Part shown: one piece after another, positions 23,886 to 36,754 of the stretch
Numbering within the stretch: position 1 is the first letter of the stretch
How the letters are laid out: every line of letters starts with the position of its first letter
Source: Ptychodera flava
Taxonomy: Eukaryota > Hemichordata > Enteropneusta > Ptychoderidae
Direction: 5' to 3'
Assembly: GCF_041260155.1 (NCBI RefSeq)
Contig: NC_091934.1
Location: 41,106,194 to 41,170,193 of the forward strand
DNA: 64,000 nt
The notes under the pieces: model-generated
The model's database searches: none
What the model saw: the letters and a program-made list of their open reading frames with translations, nothing else
Told to the model about the DNA's origin: nothing
Program-made: the position numbers and the translations under genes

Positions 23886-24909
23886 AGAAGTGTACGGAAT
23901 ACAGTCCTTAATAAAGAAAAGCCTAAATTTCATATCAATAAATTTGTGGGTAAGTGAAAATAATACATGGCAAGTGAATTAAAACAAACGTATTACAAAG
24001 AATATTCTACACATAAAGAATTTGGTACATTTCAATGAAAACTAATTTGTTGCATCAGCTTCATTATGAAAATTATCTTCTAACTACATATGATACCGTA
24101 GTAGTTTCCCGACAGCCATACTGTGTAAGTACATAAAGACCACGTCATCGCACATCAGCGAGCACGGAACGAGCAAAAATATCCGTTGACCTGCCCACTT
24201 GACATAGGAAAGTTTTGATACACAGAAAAAGACCACTTACCTCGGATTATGGCACTTTTTTCAGGGGACGATAGCCAGTTGTTAGAACAGCAAAAAACTG
24301 AAATCTGTACATCGTAAATAGTGTAGAACAGAGACGTCTGTACACTCAATTTTATCGATCTGAACTGAGCTGCCTAAATCCTGGTTAAATAAAGGGAGAT
24401 GCTAATTTGAATATTAAGCTCAACACCTGCAGGCCTGATGCACTGTGGAGAATGCACACGTGAAACATGAAAAAGGGAACTTGCACGCAGATAGATAGCA
24501 GACAAATCAACTATGAAGGTTGTATTCTTTGAATGAATTTAACTTTCAATGCTAAAACATAAAGATAACATTTCGACCTCCTCGACGTATAGAACTGTGG
24601 CTGAACGAAAAGTGATGCCGAAATCAAATCAGTTTTCTGAAAATGTTTGATTAGAAATGGCATCGAGTCAAAGGTCAAATTGGCCAAAAGAATCTCCATC
24701 TCACCAGAATGCAATTCAAAATTTCTTTATTTAGTCGTTAATTCAACAAGAATCGCAAGACACTAAGGAATAATGATGAATTAAATCGAAATTCGGAAAA
24801 ATTCCATAGACGCCTACAGGAAGCGAGGCCAAAACGTCTACGTGAAAGGGACTCGCGAATGGGAAATACCATTTAATGGCCAAGATGAGACCCTTGAACC
24901 CATCGAATT

Positions 24910-24910
<1 letters not shown>

Positions 24911-24965
<55 letters not shown>

Positions 24966-25012
24966 CGCCGAAAACGGAAATGGCAGGAAATGAAAGTGCC
25001 ACAAGGTATCTG

Positions 25013-25066
<54 letters not shown>
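24911..25066. repeat. Two (TA)n tracts around a 50-bp island
   Basis: TA tracts at 24911-24964 and about 25015-25066 flank a unique 50-bp island (starting GCGCCGAAAACGGAAATGG). This is the same TA-island-TA layout as at 4.4-4.8 kb and 34.7-35.4 kb. Confidence 0.9.
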
Positions 25067-25072
<6 letters not shown>

Positions 25073-25641
25073 GAATTGAGGTTGAAAACATGTCATTTAC
25101 TACATATCTTCATGTGTGAAATACCTACTTTTGAATATAAGAAACTCAGTTATTCTCGGTGGGATTAACGGTAATTTTCACTCCTATGATATCTTAGATG
25201 AATGATTTGTACTTTATTTGTAAGATGATGGACAAAGTAGCTGATTTTAGGCTTTAAGACAAAAGGAACACCCTGAACTCATTCCTATGATAGAATTAAT
25301 TATTTACTGATTTCTTTACATCTTTCACATCCTGTGGCTAATCACTGGGGTCATTCCTTTGTACTTTTATTTCCTTGCTGTACTTATTTACAGTAATGTA
25401 AATCGGCTTTCCATGTCCATGTTGGAATAAATTAAACTTAGAAAAAAACACAGAAAAAAATAAAAAAAACAGACTGAGAGAAAACAACTTCGATCACCAT
25501 CCTCTCTACTCCAGTGTGACCTAAAAAATGTAATAACTCATTCAACCCTTATTTGTCCGTGAGGAAATTTAAGACGAAAACTATTATTGACCTGAGAAAA
25601 CACGGATCTTGAACGAATGGCCCGGTCAAGCGCTTTTATTA

Positions 25642-27295
25642 GGCCGCGTTCAAAAAAAGTGGTGGGGGGGGGCTGGAGGAATTCAGGGGGGATTCGAAAT
25701 TTTTTGGGGTAGTCGAGGGGGGGACTTGAAAGTTTTGCTCTGCCTATAGGGGGGGACCTGAAAATATTTTGACTCCCAACATTTTGATGTCGTCCAATGG
25801 TTCTAATGTTAGTAATAATTAAACAAAATCTAGAACCGTTTTGTCATATTTTATGTCTTTAAATCTCAAAAAAGTCTAAAAATGTATGAATGCCATTAAA
25901 TTTTCGTAAACAAGTTGGCCTTGTAATGGGGCAGGAGCTACAACTGTTGATAATTTTTCAATATTTCTATGCAATGTATCAACACAGTTTCTTGGTGTCT
26001 CTCTACAGCATGCTGCTGAAAAACACAATATTCAGTTTGTCAACAAAGCCCGTTTGTCTAAATATTGGTGATAATTGAATGATGCAAATGCACGGTACAC
26101 GTAGGCTGTGTTGGCAAGCTGAATACTGGATAGCTCAACATTCTGTAGGGAGTAGAACAAGAACACAATTGTATAAACTGAACAAAAATATTGTCAAAAT
26201 AAAAAGTTAGTACAACTACTGCCCTGCTACTACATACTGGCAGTGACAGTGATACATGTAGCTCTGACTCTGATGTAGTTTAAGAAGAGTTTCGGTCATA
26301 GGACACTCAATTGACAGTGAAACATACATCTACTTGTACACAAGATCCAGCCAGAGAGCAACGCATAGAAGACTAGGGGACTAACAGTTACCATGGATAT
26401 TTGAATTCTGGCATATGAGAAGAATCAAATATTAGAGAAAAAAGATGGGGTCACCATACTTGATCTTATACAAATGTACGATGAAAAGTCAGTTTTTCTA
26501 AAATCACTTAAAATCAATATATAAAACCATTCATTTCAAGTTCATGCAGTGAATGAAATTTTCACATCTCATTGTACCAATAACACAAAAGTAAAACTTT
26601 GAACAGTAAAGACTCTAATTTAAATGGAAAAATGTGTGACTAAATGGAATCTTTTATTTTTTATCAAATTTGCCATTATTACACCCAAAATTTCTGAGAT
26701 TAAAACATTAATTTCATGGAATATTTTAACCTTCCAGTATTGTCAATTTTGTAAAACATTTTATAAGTGGCATCTAAGTTGTACATATGTCTTGTACTTT
26801 TGAAAAAAAATTCTCGGTAGGTCACTGTGCTCATTTTTTTTCACAATTTGGTTAAACGTAGCTAGGAATACACAAATTTCATACTCTCTCATGATTGTCA
26901 TTTTGTGTGCTTTTCAGCTGGTGCCATTGAACTGGCCACAGTTGGATAAACTCAAGTCGGCTTAGACTGAGAAATCCAAAAAGTTCACTGATGCATTTAA
27001 AATGAATCAATTTAAGAACTTGCCCTAGGTATATGGCTCTACAACCTGCTGATAAGAGGTAGTGTTGAACATTTGCGTGCACAACGACACATTACATGTT
27101 TTTTTTACTCTGCGTGCATTCCTAATTAATATGCGGCTATATGGTAATTTGGGGGGGGACTTGAAATTTTTGAGGGATCGAGGGGGGGACTTGAAAATTT
27201 TTGAGGGTATTGAGGGGGGGGGATCTGAAAAAAAATAAGATTTCAATCGCGATTCCTCCAGCCCCCCCCCCTCACCATTTTTTTTGAACGCGGCC
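25642..27295. mobile_element. MITE with G-tract subterminal repeats, 1.65 kb
   Basis: Ends start GGCCGCGTTCAAAAAAAGTG, inverted at the right end, with similarity continuing through a G-run and CTGGAGGAAT. TA flanks both sides, which could be a 2-bp duplication or part of TTA/TAA. Inside each end, direct repeats of a unit like GGGGGGGACTTGAAATTTTTG point the same way. No transposase is evident in the interior, so the element is non-autonomous. Confidence 0.78.
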
Positions 27296-27964
27296 TAAAA
27301 TGCGGCACTTCAAGATCACGTACATTCCACAGAGAGGCCGGGTCCGTCACTCCATGTCTGAGACGCCTCCATTTCGCTGGTGGTTAATCTCAATATTTCA
27401 TTCGTTTATTGTCGTACTGTCCTGTTGATGAACTGACGTTGCTGGAGTGAGCGTATAGTAAGCGTACGACTTTTATGAAGTGGACACCAGACGTTTTCTC
27501 GGAAGAACAAGAACGTTTGCCTCCCAAAGAAAAATTTCGGTCGAATAACAAAACTGTTTTTGTCCATAGAAGGCTTGGATCGAAGCTATGTACAACTTCA
27601 AGACATGTCCCAAGGTCTCCGTGCTACTAATGTTATATCCAGTGATGAGAAATACTCGAAATGATAACAAATTCAGTGACCAATGGTCTAGTCGGGCTTG
27701 CCAATATTTTCTTAGTGCCAGAGCGTGAGAACCGACTGTTCAAATACGTTCATACGGGAAATTTTATCATTTAATAGGAATAAAATCAAAAGTTGTTATC
27801 GTGACAAGTACTTGGCTCACGTCTTTGGTACGAAGAGGTTCTGACAGACGTGACGATTATACAGGACTATTCGCAGCCTTTGTATGTGTGTATGGTGTGC
27901 AGCTGAGGATGACTTATTTGTTTCACGATTGTAAGATTCTCGAATTAGATGTGATCGTTTTTTA

Positions 27965-28336
27965 GGGAGTCGTCATTATTTACAGTCGGGGGGGGGGTCG
28001 GAGGAATGTGAGGGGGTTACTCAAAAAATTGAAAACTTTAATGGGGTGCTCAAATGTGGTGAGAAAGAAGGGGGTTACTCAAGTTTTGGTGGAAAATTAA
28101 TTTAAACACCTCTCAGATTGCACCATTTAACAAATCAATTTCTCAAAATTTTCGATGCGAGAGGGGGACACCCCCCATGTCTTTATATTTAACTTTTCTA
28201 AGTGGGAGGGGATCAGTCAAAATTTCTGTATTAGAGAGGGGGTTACTCAAATTAATCAGGGTTGGCAGGGGGTAATCGAAATTTCAGTTTCCGATGACAT
28301 TCCCCGACCCCCACGCCGTAAATAATGACGGCTCCC
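27965..28336. mobile_element. Harbinger-like MITE with G-tract repeats, 372 bp
   Basis: Terminal inverted repeats read GGGAGTCGTCATTATTTAC on the left and GGGAGCCGTCATTATTTAC on the right, flanked by TTA on both sides. The interior carries same-orientation repeats of GGGGGTTACTCAAA type. The TSD and layout parallel the 21.9 kb element. Confidence 0.8.
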
Positions 28337-28439
28337 TTAATATATATTATTTTATTTTAAAAAAACAAATGAAACGTGTAACTTCAAGCAAAAGTTATCA
28401 TGATTGCATACTTACCAACGAATGATTCCAGGGATCTAT

Positions 28440-28650
28440 AACGCAATCCCGGGGGAGGGTACTCCCATAGAAATGGTGTATGGGGATGTGCCGCCAGAGT
28501 AGGTCACTTTTTCAAGAAAAATCCCTAAAACATGGGTCAAATTTCATCAGAGGAAAACCCTTAGCATGGGTCGATAACAAAGCAAATGTCCGATGCTTTA
28601 GGAAAACCATAGACCCTCGAGAAAAACCTTCACCTGCAACAGAATAAAGG
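28440..28650. repeat. G-rich dispersed repeat fragment
   Basis: Begins CCCGGGGGAGGGTACTCCCA and continues with GGGGATGTGCCGCC and short AAAAACCCT-like repeats (AAAATCCCTAAAACATGGGTC, GGAAAACCCTTAGCATGGGTC). I see no matching opposite end, so this may be one end of another MITE. Confidence 0.45.
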
Positions 28651-28659
28651 TGGAAGTTC

Positions 28660-31600
28660 CCCAGCCTAATAATGTCGAGCAAAATCCTAACAATTGGTCA
28701 TATTTTGGAATCTACATGGGTAGATGTTTTCAACTTGGGCGGCTCACACTCCGTATGAAAATATCAGGAGTGTAAACCCCGGAACGCAATTTCACAGCAA
28801 AGAATGCTATCATTTTTGTGACGAATACTCTACCCACACCTTCCCTACCACTGTGACATTGACATATTTGTACGTATGGTCATGTACCCTTTTAAGGGTT
28901 TATAAGGGCCAATCCATGATTGGTTTCTAGAAAATTTAACTACAAGTATTCTGATAGTGTGTCATTTCAAGCACTATTGCATTAAATGAAAATTTGAAGT
29001 GAAAATGGAAGTTACTCGCAACTGTCCTCCCGCTACAATATGAAAATCCTCCGAGTCCCACCAGTTCTCTCCTCGGGTCGCCTCACTTTCAACCTGGAGA
29101 ACTAAACACTGGCTCTCTCCTCTTTACAAGAACTCGGACCACTTCCGATACCCCCCTCCATAACATGTCTAATTCCCTCTCCCAGCCACGTTATTTTACC
29201 CTTCATATCAGCAACTTCAAACGCCGTGTAAAATCGACTTACATTCCCAGTCCGCCTCTTGAATTGTTCAAGTTTCAGTGGCGGTTAGGAAATGAAGGAG
29301 ACTTCCCCACTCTCCGATCAGAGCAAGAAATACGCCCCCCCCCCCTCGCCAGCGAATGAGCCATTCACCAACACCTTTTTACTTACAGTAAACGGCGTGT
29401 GTGCGTGTCAGTCGGGAGAAGAAGGTCATGCAACTTTTAAACAAAACATGGCATTGAATCCAGAGAGTACCCTGGTACAATTACCCGGATGTATTATTGA
29501 GCTATTCAGCAAGGATAAATGTCCCTGGATTTTCCTGTCTATACCGCAAGTCATTTGCCTATCGCGGGAATCGCCACAAGGTGGTACTGAATTGAATTAC
29601 CGTATATCCATACCCAAAACACTGCGTTAATACTCTCTGTCACGGTGATACTAGTAAGTTTGTGCTGTCGATCCGTTCTTTTGTCCTGCAAAATTAACCC
29701 GCGCCGTGAGATACTGAATGGTGTTGGAAGAATAATTGTTTCTTGAGGTTGCAAATAAATGGATCCCCACGCACTTGAGAAACAATCGGTGCCAGGCTTT
29801 GGACGTCTCAACACGGTCAGTTAGGTAACAAATCGTAAACGAATTTTGGATGTTATTAAAAGTACCAGAGTGAATCCCGGATACAATGACCGGATCAACT
29901 TGTAGCATTGTGACAGAAACAAAGCAATAGACTGATAGTATTTGTCCAGTGTGAAAAGTCGACTTTCTCTGGCCTTACATGTAATGGAAACAACCCTGTG
30001 TTAATTTCAAGGAGTGCACATACACGAGTTTCGATTTCGTCGAGATCGGGTGAAATACGATTGGTTAATTATTTTTCAATTGATTACCATGCCTTAGTAC
30101 CCGACGGTAATGGACAAGATCTTCTGAATCATAATTCCTTTTTTTTTTTATGAAATTGCGGACATTAAAATTGATTTTATTTTCTTTATTTTTTTTATTT
30201 ATTTTGCACAAAATGATACATAAAACACCATAAAATGAACAAAATTGTGCATGTATTACACAGAAAAGTCTAAAGTTAAGACTTATTTCCACTGTGGTCC
30301 ATATAGACTCAAGACTAACAAAACAATGAAAAACAATACAAAGTAAGAAATCCGACAACAGAAGGTAAAACCTGAAGCATATCAGGTCAGTTATTAAAAT
30401 ACCATTTCACTCAGTAATGAACACCGTATGTCAGTAGGCCTATAACGATGTGCATTTTACAAGAATCGTTTGTTCACAGGCGAATTAGAGTAAAAGCGAG
30501 TAAGTGGAAAGAGCACTCGAATTGTAACTTGGATCTCTACCACGAGAGGAATTGGTTAAGCTGAAAGCATACAAGAGATGAGATTCGGTTTTATGTTAGT
30601 TGGCTGCATTTCGTCAAAGTTAGAACAATGATACAAAAACTGATACGGAGAGAAAGACAACCCTGGCCACAACTGACAACACGTGCAAGATTTGTGCGTG
30701 TTCATGCATTTTGAATAAAAGTAAAATTCGAAGGGGATAGTGAAATCTTCAGCTGTTCTACAAAGCTTATGTTGCACTTTAATAGACTGAGTGTTTCCAT
30801 CCCTTACACTGAGAGGGGAGGCAGGGGAGTTTTCTGGAAAATCAAATTTCTTCTTTTCAGACGCCCGTTAAAAAACCTCCCTGCATACCTTTTCCTATAC
30901 TAGAAAAAACACCAATTTCTCTCCCAACATACAAAAATCCCTACGTGTTTAATAAAAAAATAAAACCGAACAGCACTTATTCTTATTCCAAAGAGCAGAT
31001 ACGCAGTCCAGTGTATTCATCGACCATAGTGTGCATCGCTTCGGACACAGGTTCTGCCATTATGACATCGCTTTCTCCAATAAAGTAGACATATTACTCT
31101 GAAACGTGCCTTTTCCAATCCATCAAATCCCTACTCTGCCCCTTTGCTACATGTTTATGCACTCGCCATCGACAAACCCAAGAAATCACGCTCTACCAGG
31201 CCTAGGCTTATGTTTTTTTGGAGATTAGCGGCCCTTGCCTGCTGATACGGGGAAAGGCCCCGCAAACAAATCGCTTTAAACACATAGCTTGCACCAAGAA
31301 AGATACTAGCTAACATTGAATTTTATGAGTACCATGTACCAAATATCATATTTTAATCGGCCTCATCCATATCACTCCAGCGTGAAACCGTGAATATATT
31401 TATCCGTTGTTACGTGTCATACTGTAAAAACAGTACTTTATGACTATTTCAAGCAAAATTATGGTGAGCTCACTTGGTACATCCTCATGAAAAATTAACC
31501 ACAGAACAATCAATCTTTCGACCTTGTAAACTACTTGATGGGAGTTTTAATGTCATTTAAATGGAACCAAGCAATAACTGTTTGATCGAAATGCTGGTGA

Positions 31601-31852
31601 TCACGACTGTCGGAAAAGTATTGACTGTAGTCAAATGGTACCAGGACACGGCGCGGCTCTGATATTACATTATGTAACTGGCTACCTTGAGTAAGTCACG
31701 GAGAAAAGAGGTCAGACACCCTCGTGTTCTCATTGTGCTTGACAGCCACCAATTTGCATACAACATCGGTATCAGGTCCTGTTGAAAATGACAGTTTAGC
31801 ATGAAAATGTCTCGAAGTTCAGATAACATCTACCTTACACTGTACAATAAGT

Positions 31853-31855
<3 letters not shown>
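28660..31855. other. No supported gene
   Basis: Reading frames up to 112 codons on both strands show no domain or flanking splice pairs. No clear transposon ends were seen. Confidence 0.4.

Positions 31856-31909
<54 letters not shown>
31856..31909. repeat. (ATT)n tail of the LINE
   Basis: Trinucleotide tract. Read on the minus strand it is (AAT)n directly after AATAAAGTCT, the microsatellite-type 3' tail seen in CR1/L2/Rex1-like LINEs. Confidence 0.9.
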
Positions 31910-33815
31910 GACTTTATTTAAAGAGGGTATATAATCTGAGTTACAAAACAAATTGTAATTTACATCAGAGCCCTCTGTGAGCTCGAAAAAAGTACATGCG
32001 TATAAATAGCAAATACAATGTACATGTAAATACAGCAAGTGTTCAAAAAAGGATGAGTAACATCTTCATTGCAACAAAAGAAATAAATTAATCTAAATCT
32101 GAACCCTCATTTGTAAACTTTGTCATAAGATAATCTCGCAACTTTACTTTGAAAGTGGCTAAAGTTGAGGTATTTCTAATCGCAGGGGGAATTGTATTCC
32201 AAGTACTTGCAGCACGAAAGAGAAAGATTTTTGAGCTGTGGTAGTCTTAAATTTTGGAACACACAAATTTCCATGACTGGCATTACGGGTGTTTGATGAA
32301 ATTCGATGAAAAACGACACTCAAATAAGAGGGTGCGAGGCCATTCAATGATTTGAATGTCAATAATGAGGTGAAATAGATAATACGTAGGTCAATCGGCA
32401 ACCAGTGCAAAGTTAAAAAGATAGTTCGTGAGGGAACACTCATGTCAACCCCTAAAATTACTCTTCCAGCCCTCTTCTGGAGTTTGTAAATACGGTGAAG
32501 ATTTGACTTCGAAGTATTGCCCCAAACAGTGCAACAATAATCAATCAAAGAAAGGAACAGTGCATTGTACACAACCAAAAGAGTACTCGTAGTGGTAAAT
32601 GGACGTAGTTTGCGAAGGATACCAATTCTGATAGAAAGTTTCTTACACAGGTTATCAACGTGAACATCCCAACTTAAAGTAGAATCAATTGAAACGCCTA
32701 AGAAGAGGATGTGAGAAGAGACATTAGAGATAATTGTTTCTTGTATTGTGACACAAATAGAGGCCTCAGTGTTAGTAACATGTCTAATTTTAGGGCAAGA
32801 AGCAATAACCATACTTTTAGTTTTCTCTGTGTTGACAACCATAGCATTATTAGGACCCACGATGAGATTGGGACAACATTATCGTTCATACGAGAAATAA
32901 TTTCATTGACGCTAATTACCTGAAACACACAAAGTCTGGTCGTCAGCGAACATATCTAACTCACCCGTGTTAAGGCAAAGGGGAAGGTCGTTGATGAAAA
33001 TCAAAAAAAGCAGAGGGCCGAGAATAGACCCTTGAGGGACGCCACTAACAATTGGCAAGACCTCAGACTCACATCCAAGATACTGAACAAGCTGAGTTCT
33101 GTCTGTCAGGTACGAGCGAAACCAACGGAGGGATGACCCGGAAACACCATAAATAGCAAGTTTATCTATAAGAATATCATGGTCAACCAGATCAAAGGCC
33201 TTACGTAGATCCAAAAATAATAAACCATTGAAGAGACCAGAATAAATGTTCGAAAATAAATGAAACGTCAGTTTAATCCGAGCAGTGTGACATGAGTGAT
33301 GTTCTCTGAAGCCAGATTGGGACTCAACAATCAAATGATTCATATGCAAATAGTTAAAAAGGCTAATGTAAACAAGCTTTTCCAGGATTTTAGAAAGGAA
33401 GGGCAAAATCGAAATTGGCCTATAGTTGTTCACATCACTTTTCGAACCACCCTTGCGAATGGGAACAACACGGGCACATTTCTAACAAGTAGGGAAGACC
33501 CCATCTGTTATTGACATATTAAAAATACTGGTAACACAATCAGCAATACACAGTGCACCAATCTTCAGAAATTTTGAGGAGAGCTCATCATTACCAGGAG
33601 ACTTCTTTTCATCGAGCAAAGAAAGATGCTTTTTCACAAAGTCAACAGTGACAGGAGGAATTTGGAAACTTGGTGAAGAGTTACCATGGCACGAGTTAAC
33701 CCAAGCTTTGGTTATACTGAGATCACGAGTGTTGTCAAAATGCTGACGAAACTTATCAATGATGCTAGTAAAATGAATATTGAAAACCTTGGCGATATCC
33801 CCGTGGTTTTTTTAG
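31910..33815 (-). mobile_element. 5'-truncated non-LTR retrotransposon (CR1/L2/Rex1-like)
   Basis: The minus strand carries most of a reverse transcriptase. Motifs in order include NNYRPISILPFLSKILEKL, QSGFREHHSCHTA, LDLRKAFDLVDHDIL, SGVPQGSILGPLLFLIFIN and the FADD catalytic box. The C-terminal domain typical of these LINEs follows (LQKRAGRVILG, HWLPIDLR, FKSLNGLAPSYLS, ending FTNEGSDLD and a stop). Sequence upstream of the RT (DKFRQHF, KKSPGNDELSSKFLKIG) is also recognisable. The endonuclease is missing, and homology stops near 33815. The frame is broken about four times (a stop near 33484, frame changes near 32915 and 32860, and one near 32215), so this copy is dead. It ends in an (AAT)n tail. 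Confidence 0.92.
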
Positions 33816-33931
33816 CCTCTTACCTTTATGGTAGAAAGTTTAAGTCTTAGCGTCTTCAAAATAACCGCTCGTTCGCAATGCCTGGACTTTAGAGAGGTCA
33901 ATACCATAGAATCAAAATATTCGTAATTTAA

Positions 33932-34232
33932 GGTAGAATTCACCTCGAGACAGAGATTCTGACTCTCAAATTTTTACAATTCTTTTTCTGATCTACCACT
34001 TGTGGGGGTTCATTTTATAGCTTCGAAGAATTAACACAGGGATGGCAACCATTTTGAATTTCAAGTAATCGTTAAATGTCGGATAATTTCATTGAATTTG
34101 TTTCTCTATTATCAAAAATTGCACGGTGACCTCAGATTTTCATTCTTACTTTGGTAAGAGTATGGTGGAAACTTTCATTGAGGAAAGTTTGAGCAAATAT
34201 TCATGTCTCTCACTTTCTAGGCCCGTACTACC
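33932..34232. mobile_element. Possible TTAA-flanked MITE, 301 bp
   Basis: The segment starts GGTAGAATTCACCTCGAGA and ends CCCGTACTACC, with TTAA directly flanking each side (33928-33931 and 34233-34236). The inverted termini share only about GGTAG plus scattered bases, so the transposon call is tentative. A similar sequence (TAGTTCGCACCTCGAAATT) occurs at about 42061, showing that the family is dispersed. Confidence 0.5.
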
Positions 34233-34239
34233 TTAACGG

Positions 34240-34670
34240 CAATTTTTTTTGTGCGCATGCACCAGGCTAAGTGTTTTCTGTTGACAGTGCGGATGTTCAG
34301 TGATCAAAAGCAATGCACATGAGACTACTGGAATACATGAATGAAAGGAATGGATGGATAAATGAAATGAGGGAGTATGGGCCTCAAAATGAATGAGTTA
34401 AAAATTTGCTTAACTTTCAAGGAAACTTACAACCAGTCTCTTTCCAAAATCAGGAGTCACTGGGCAAATTTGGTACTAGAGAAACAATTATGTGCTTCAA
34501 ATTCAAAATGGCCGCCATCTCTATTGGAAAAATATTTTTTCGATTTTAAGTAAAATGAGACAATGGAATCATTATTTACCACACAAGCGATAGATAAGAG
34601 CAGTATCGTTAAAATTTGAGAATCTTAATATTTGTCCCAGAGGCGCTTTCTGCCTTTAATGGGTGAAGTA
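34240..34670. repeat. Dispersed repeat fragment
   Basis: Contains GCAAATTTGGTACTAGAGA, which recurs at about 42170 (GCAAAATTTGGTACTAGAGAGA). Together with the CACCTCGA-type match this suggests a partly conserved dispersed repeat spanning this region and 42.06-42.3 kb. No gene seen. Confidence 0.4.
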
Positions 34671-34711
34671 ATATATATATATACTTCAATAGATATGCGC
34701 CAACGCATGGA

Positions 34712-35356
<645 letters not shown>

Positions 35357-35428
<72 letters not shown>

Positions 35429-35541
35429 ATGCATAGATACAATAGTGTACATACATACATACATACATACACACACATACATACATACATACATACATAC
35501 ATACATACATACATACATACATACATACATACATACATACA
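35357..35541. repeat. (TA)n then (CATA)n microsatellites
   Basis: TA tract at 35357-35425, then CATA tetranucleotides at about 35448-35541 with a short CACA interruption. Confidence 0.95.
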
Positions 35542-36067
35542 TAAAGACAAACCAAAGTGTAAATTTCTTTCTCACTAATGCCTCTTTATTTCCTGAGAAA
35601 AAACTTATGTCACAGTACCAGCATGTACAGTTTGCTATCTCAAAGTTGTTCATGATAGAGAGTTTTTCTGTTCGACACTTCAATGTAAAATATGATCATG
35701 ATTAACCCGTTTGCTGTTATGTTAAGCGATGGTAAGATTCATGGACATACATTAAATTTTGAATGAGATTGCTCATGGAAGAGGACATCCCTACTAGTTC
35801 CGGAAACAGACAGTTTCCATCGTACTTCTGAAGGGGGGACTTTGAGCTATTGCACATGTTGAAAAGAAGATTGACATTTTTTCAAAGTAAAAGGACCGGT
35901 GACTACAACTCAGAATGTTCCTGAAATATATATTAAAACGATTCCTCGACGGAAGTTCTACTGAGTGAATGGCAACTATGATCTTGTCTTGCAGTTTTTG
36001 TGAATAGTTTTTAGTAGAAAACAATGAGAAGAAACATTATGCATCAGCGACTGGACGCGACGGCCAT

Positions 36068-36431
36068 TCATGGCGTGTCCTTGTTAACCGCGACGGCCAC
36101 CACGGCCATTTCCACGGCCCTTGCCACGGCCTCGACCTCCTGATGGTTTTGGTCTACGTCCTCCACCGCCTTGTGGCTTGCCCTTGGTGGTTTACCGCCT
36201 GGTCCCATGTCGTCACCCTCTGGTCTGTCTCCGGGTCCCATGTCGTCACCCTCTCCGGGTCCCATGTCGTCTCCCTCTCCGGGTCCCATGTCGTCACCCT
36301 CTCCGGGTCCCATGTCGTCACCCTCTCCGGGTCCCATGTCGTCACCCTCTCCGGGTCCCATGTCGTCTCCCTCTCCAGGTCCCATGTCGTCCTCCGGTCT
36401 GTCTCCAGGTCTCTCGTCTTCGGGCATTTCG

Positions 36432-36488
<57 letters not shown>

Positions 36489-36490
36489 CT

Positions 36491-36580
<90 letters not shown>

Positions 36581-36754
36581 GTCATCGTCATCGTCATCCA
36601 TTTCTGGCCTTTCACTTCGCATCCTCTCGTCTTCTTCGCTCAAGTCCACATCGCTCTTCATTGCCATGTCATCGTCGTCACTGGCGATCGACGCCGCGTT
36701 GCTGAACACAACTACAGCAGTCAACAGAACTGCAAACGCCAAAGTGAACTTCAT
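36068..36754 (-). CDS. Secreted poly-Asp protein, gene 1 of an acidic/Arg-Gly family
   Basis: The frame opens with a signal peptide (MKFTLAFAVLLTAVVVFSNA). Next come an acidic region, a tract of 36 Asp, one Ser and 19 Asp (residues 53-108), then eight copies of a DDMGPG-based unit. The start is the first ATG after a good acceptor (TTCGTTACAG, exon from 36765). A 5' UTR exon ending at 37531 and a TATATAAAGG box at 37605-37596 complete the gene model, giving a 765-bp intron. As read, the last 35 or so residues (RASHKAVEDV onward) do not fit. Shifting by one base near 36181 gives GGGRRPKPSGGRGRGKGRG and a stop at 36084-36086, closely matching the C-terminus of the gene at 43588-44205. So a 1-nt deletion, real or an assembly error at AAGGG, probably hides the true end. 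Poly-Asp secreted proteins can bind calcium or mineral, but the function here is inference from composition. Confidence 0.85.
36431..36598. repeat. Coding (GAY)n tract for poly-Asp
   Basis: 168 bp of CAT/CAC-type triplets on the plus strand, read as GAT/GAC on the minus strand with one AGT (Ser) at 36488-36490. Its length is probably polymorphic. The long overlapping frames on both strands (poly-Met, poly-Ser, poly-His, poly-Ile) are by-products of the repeat. Confidence 0.9.
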
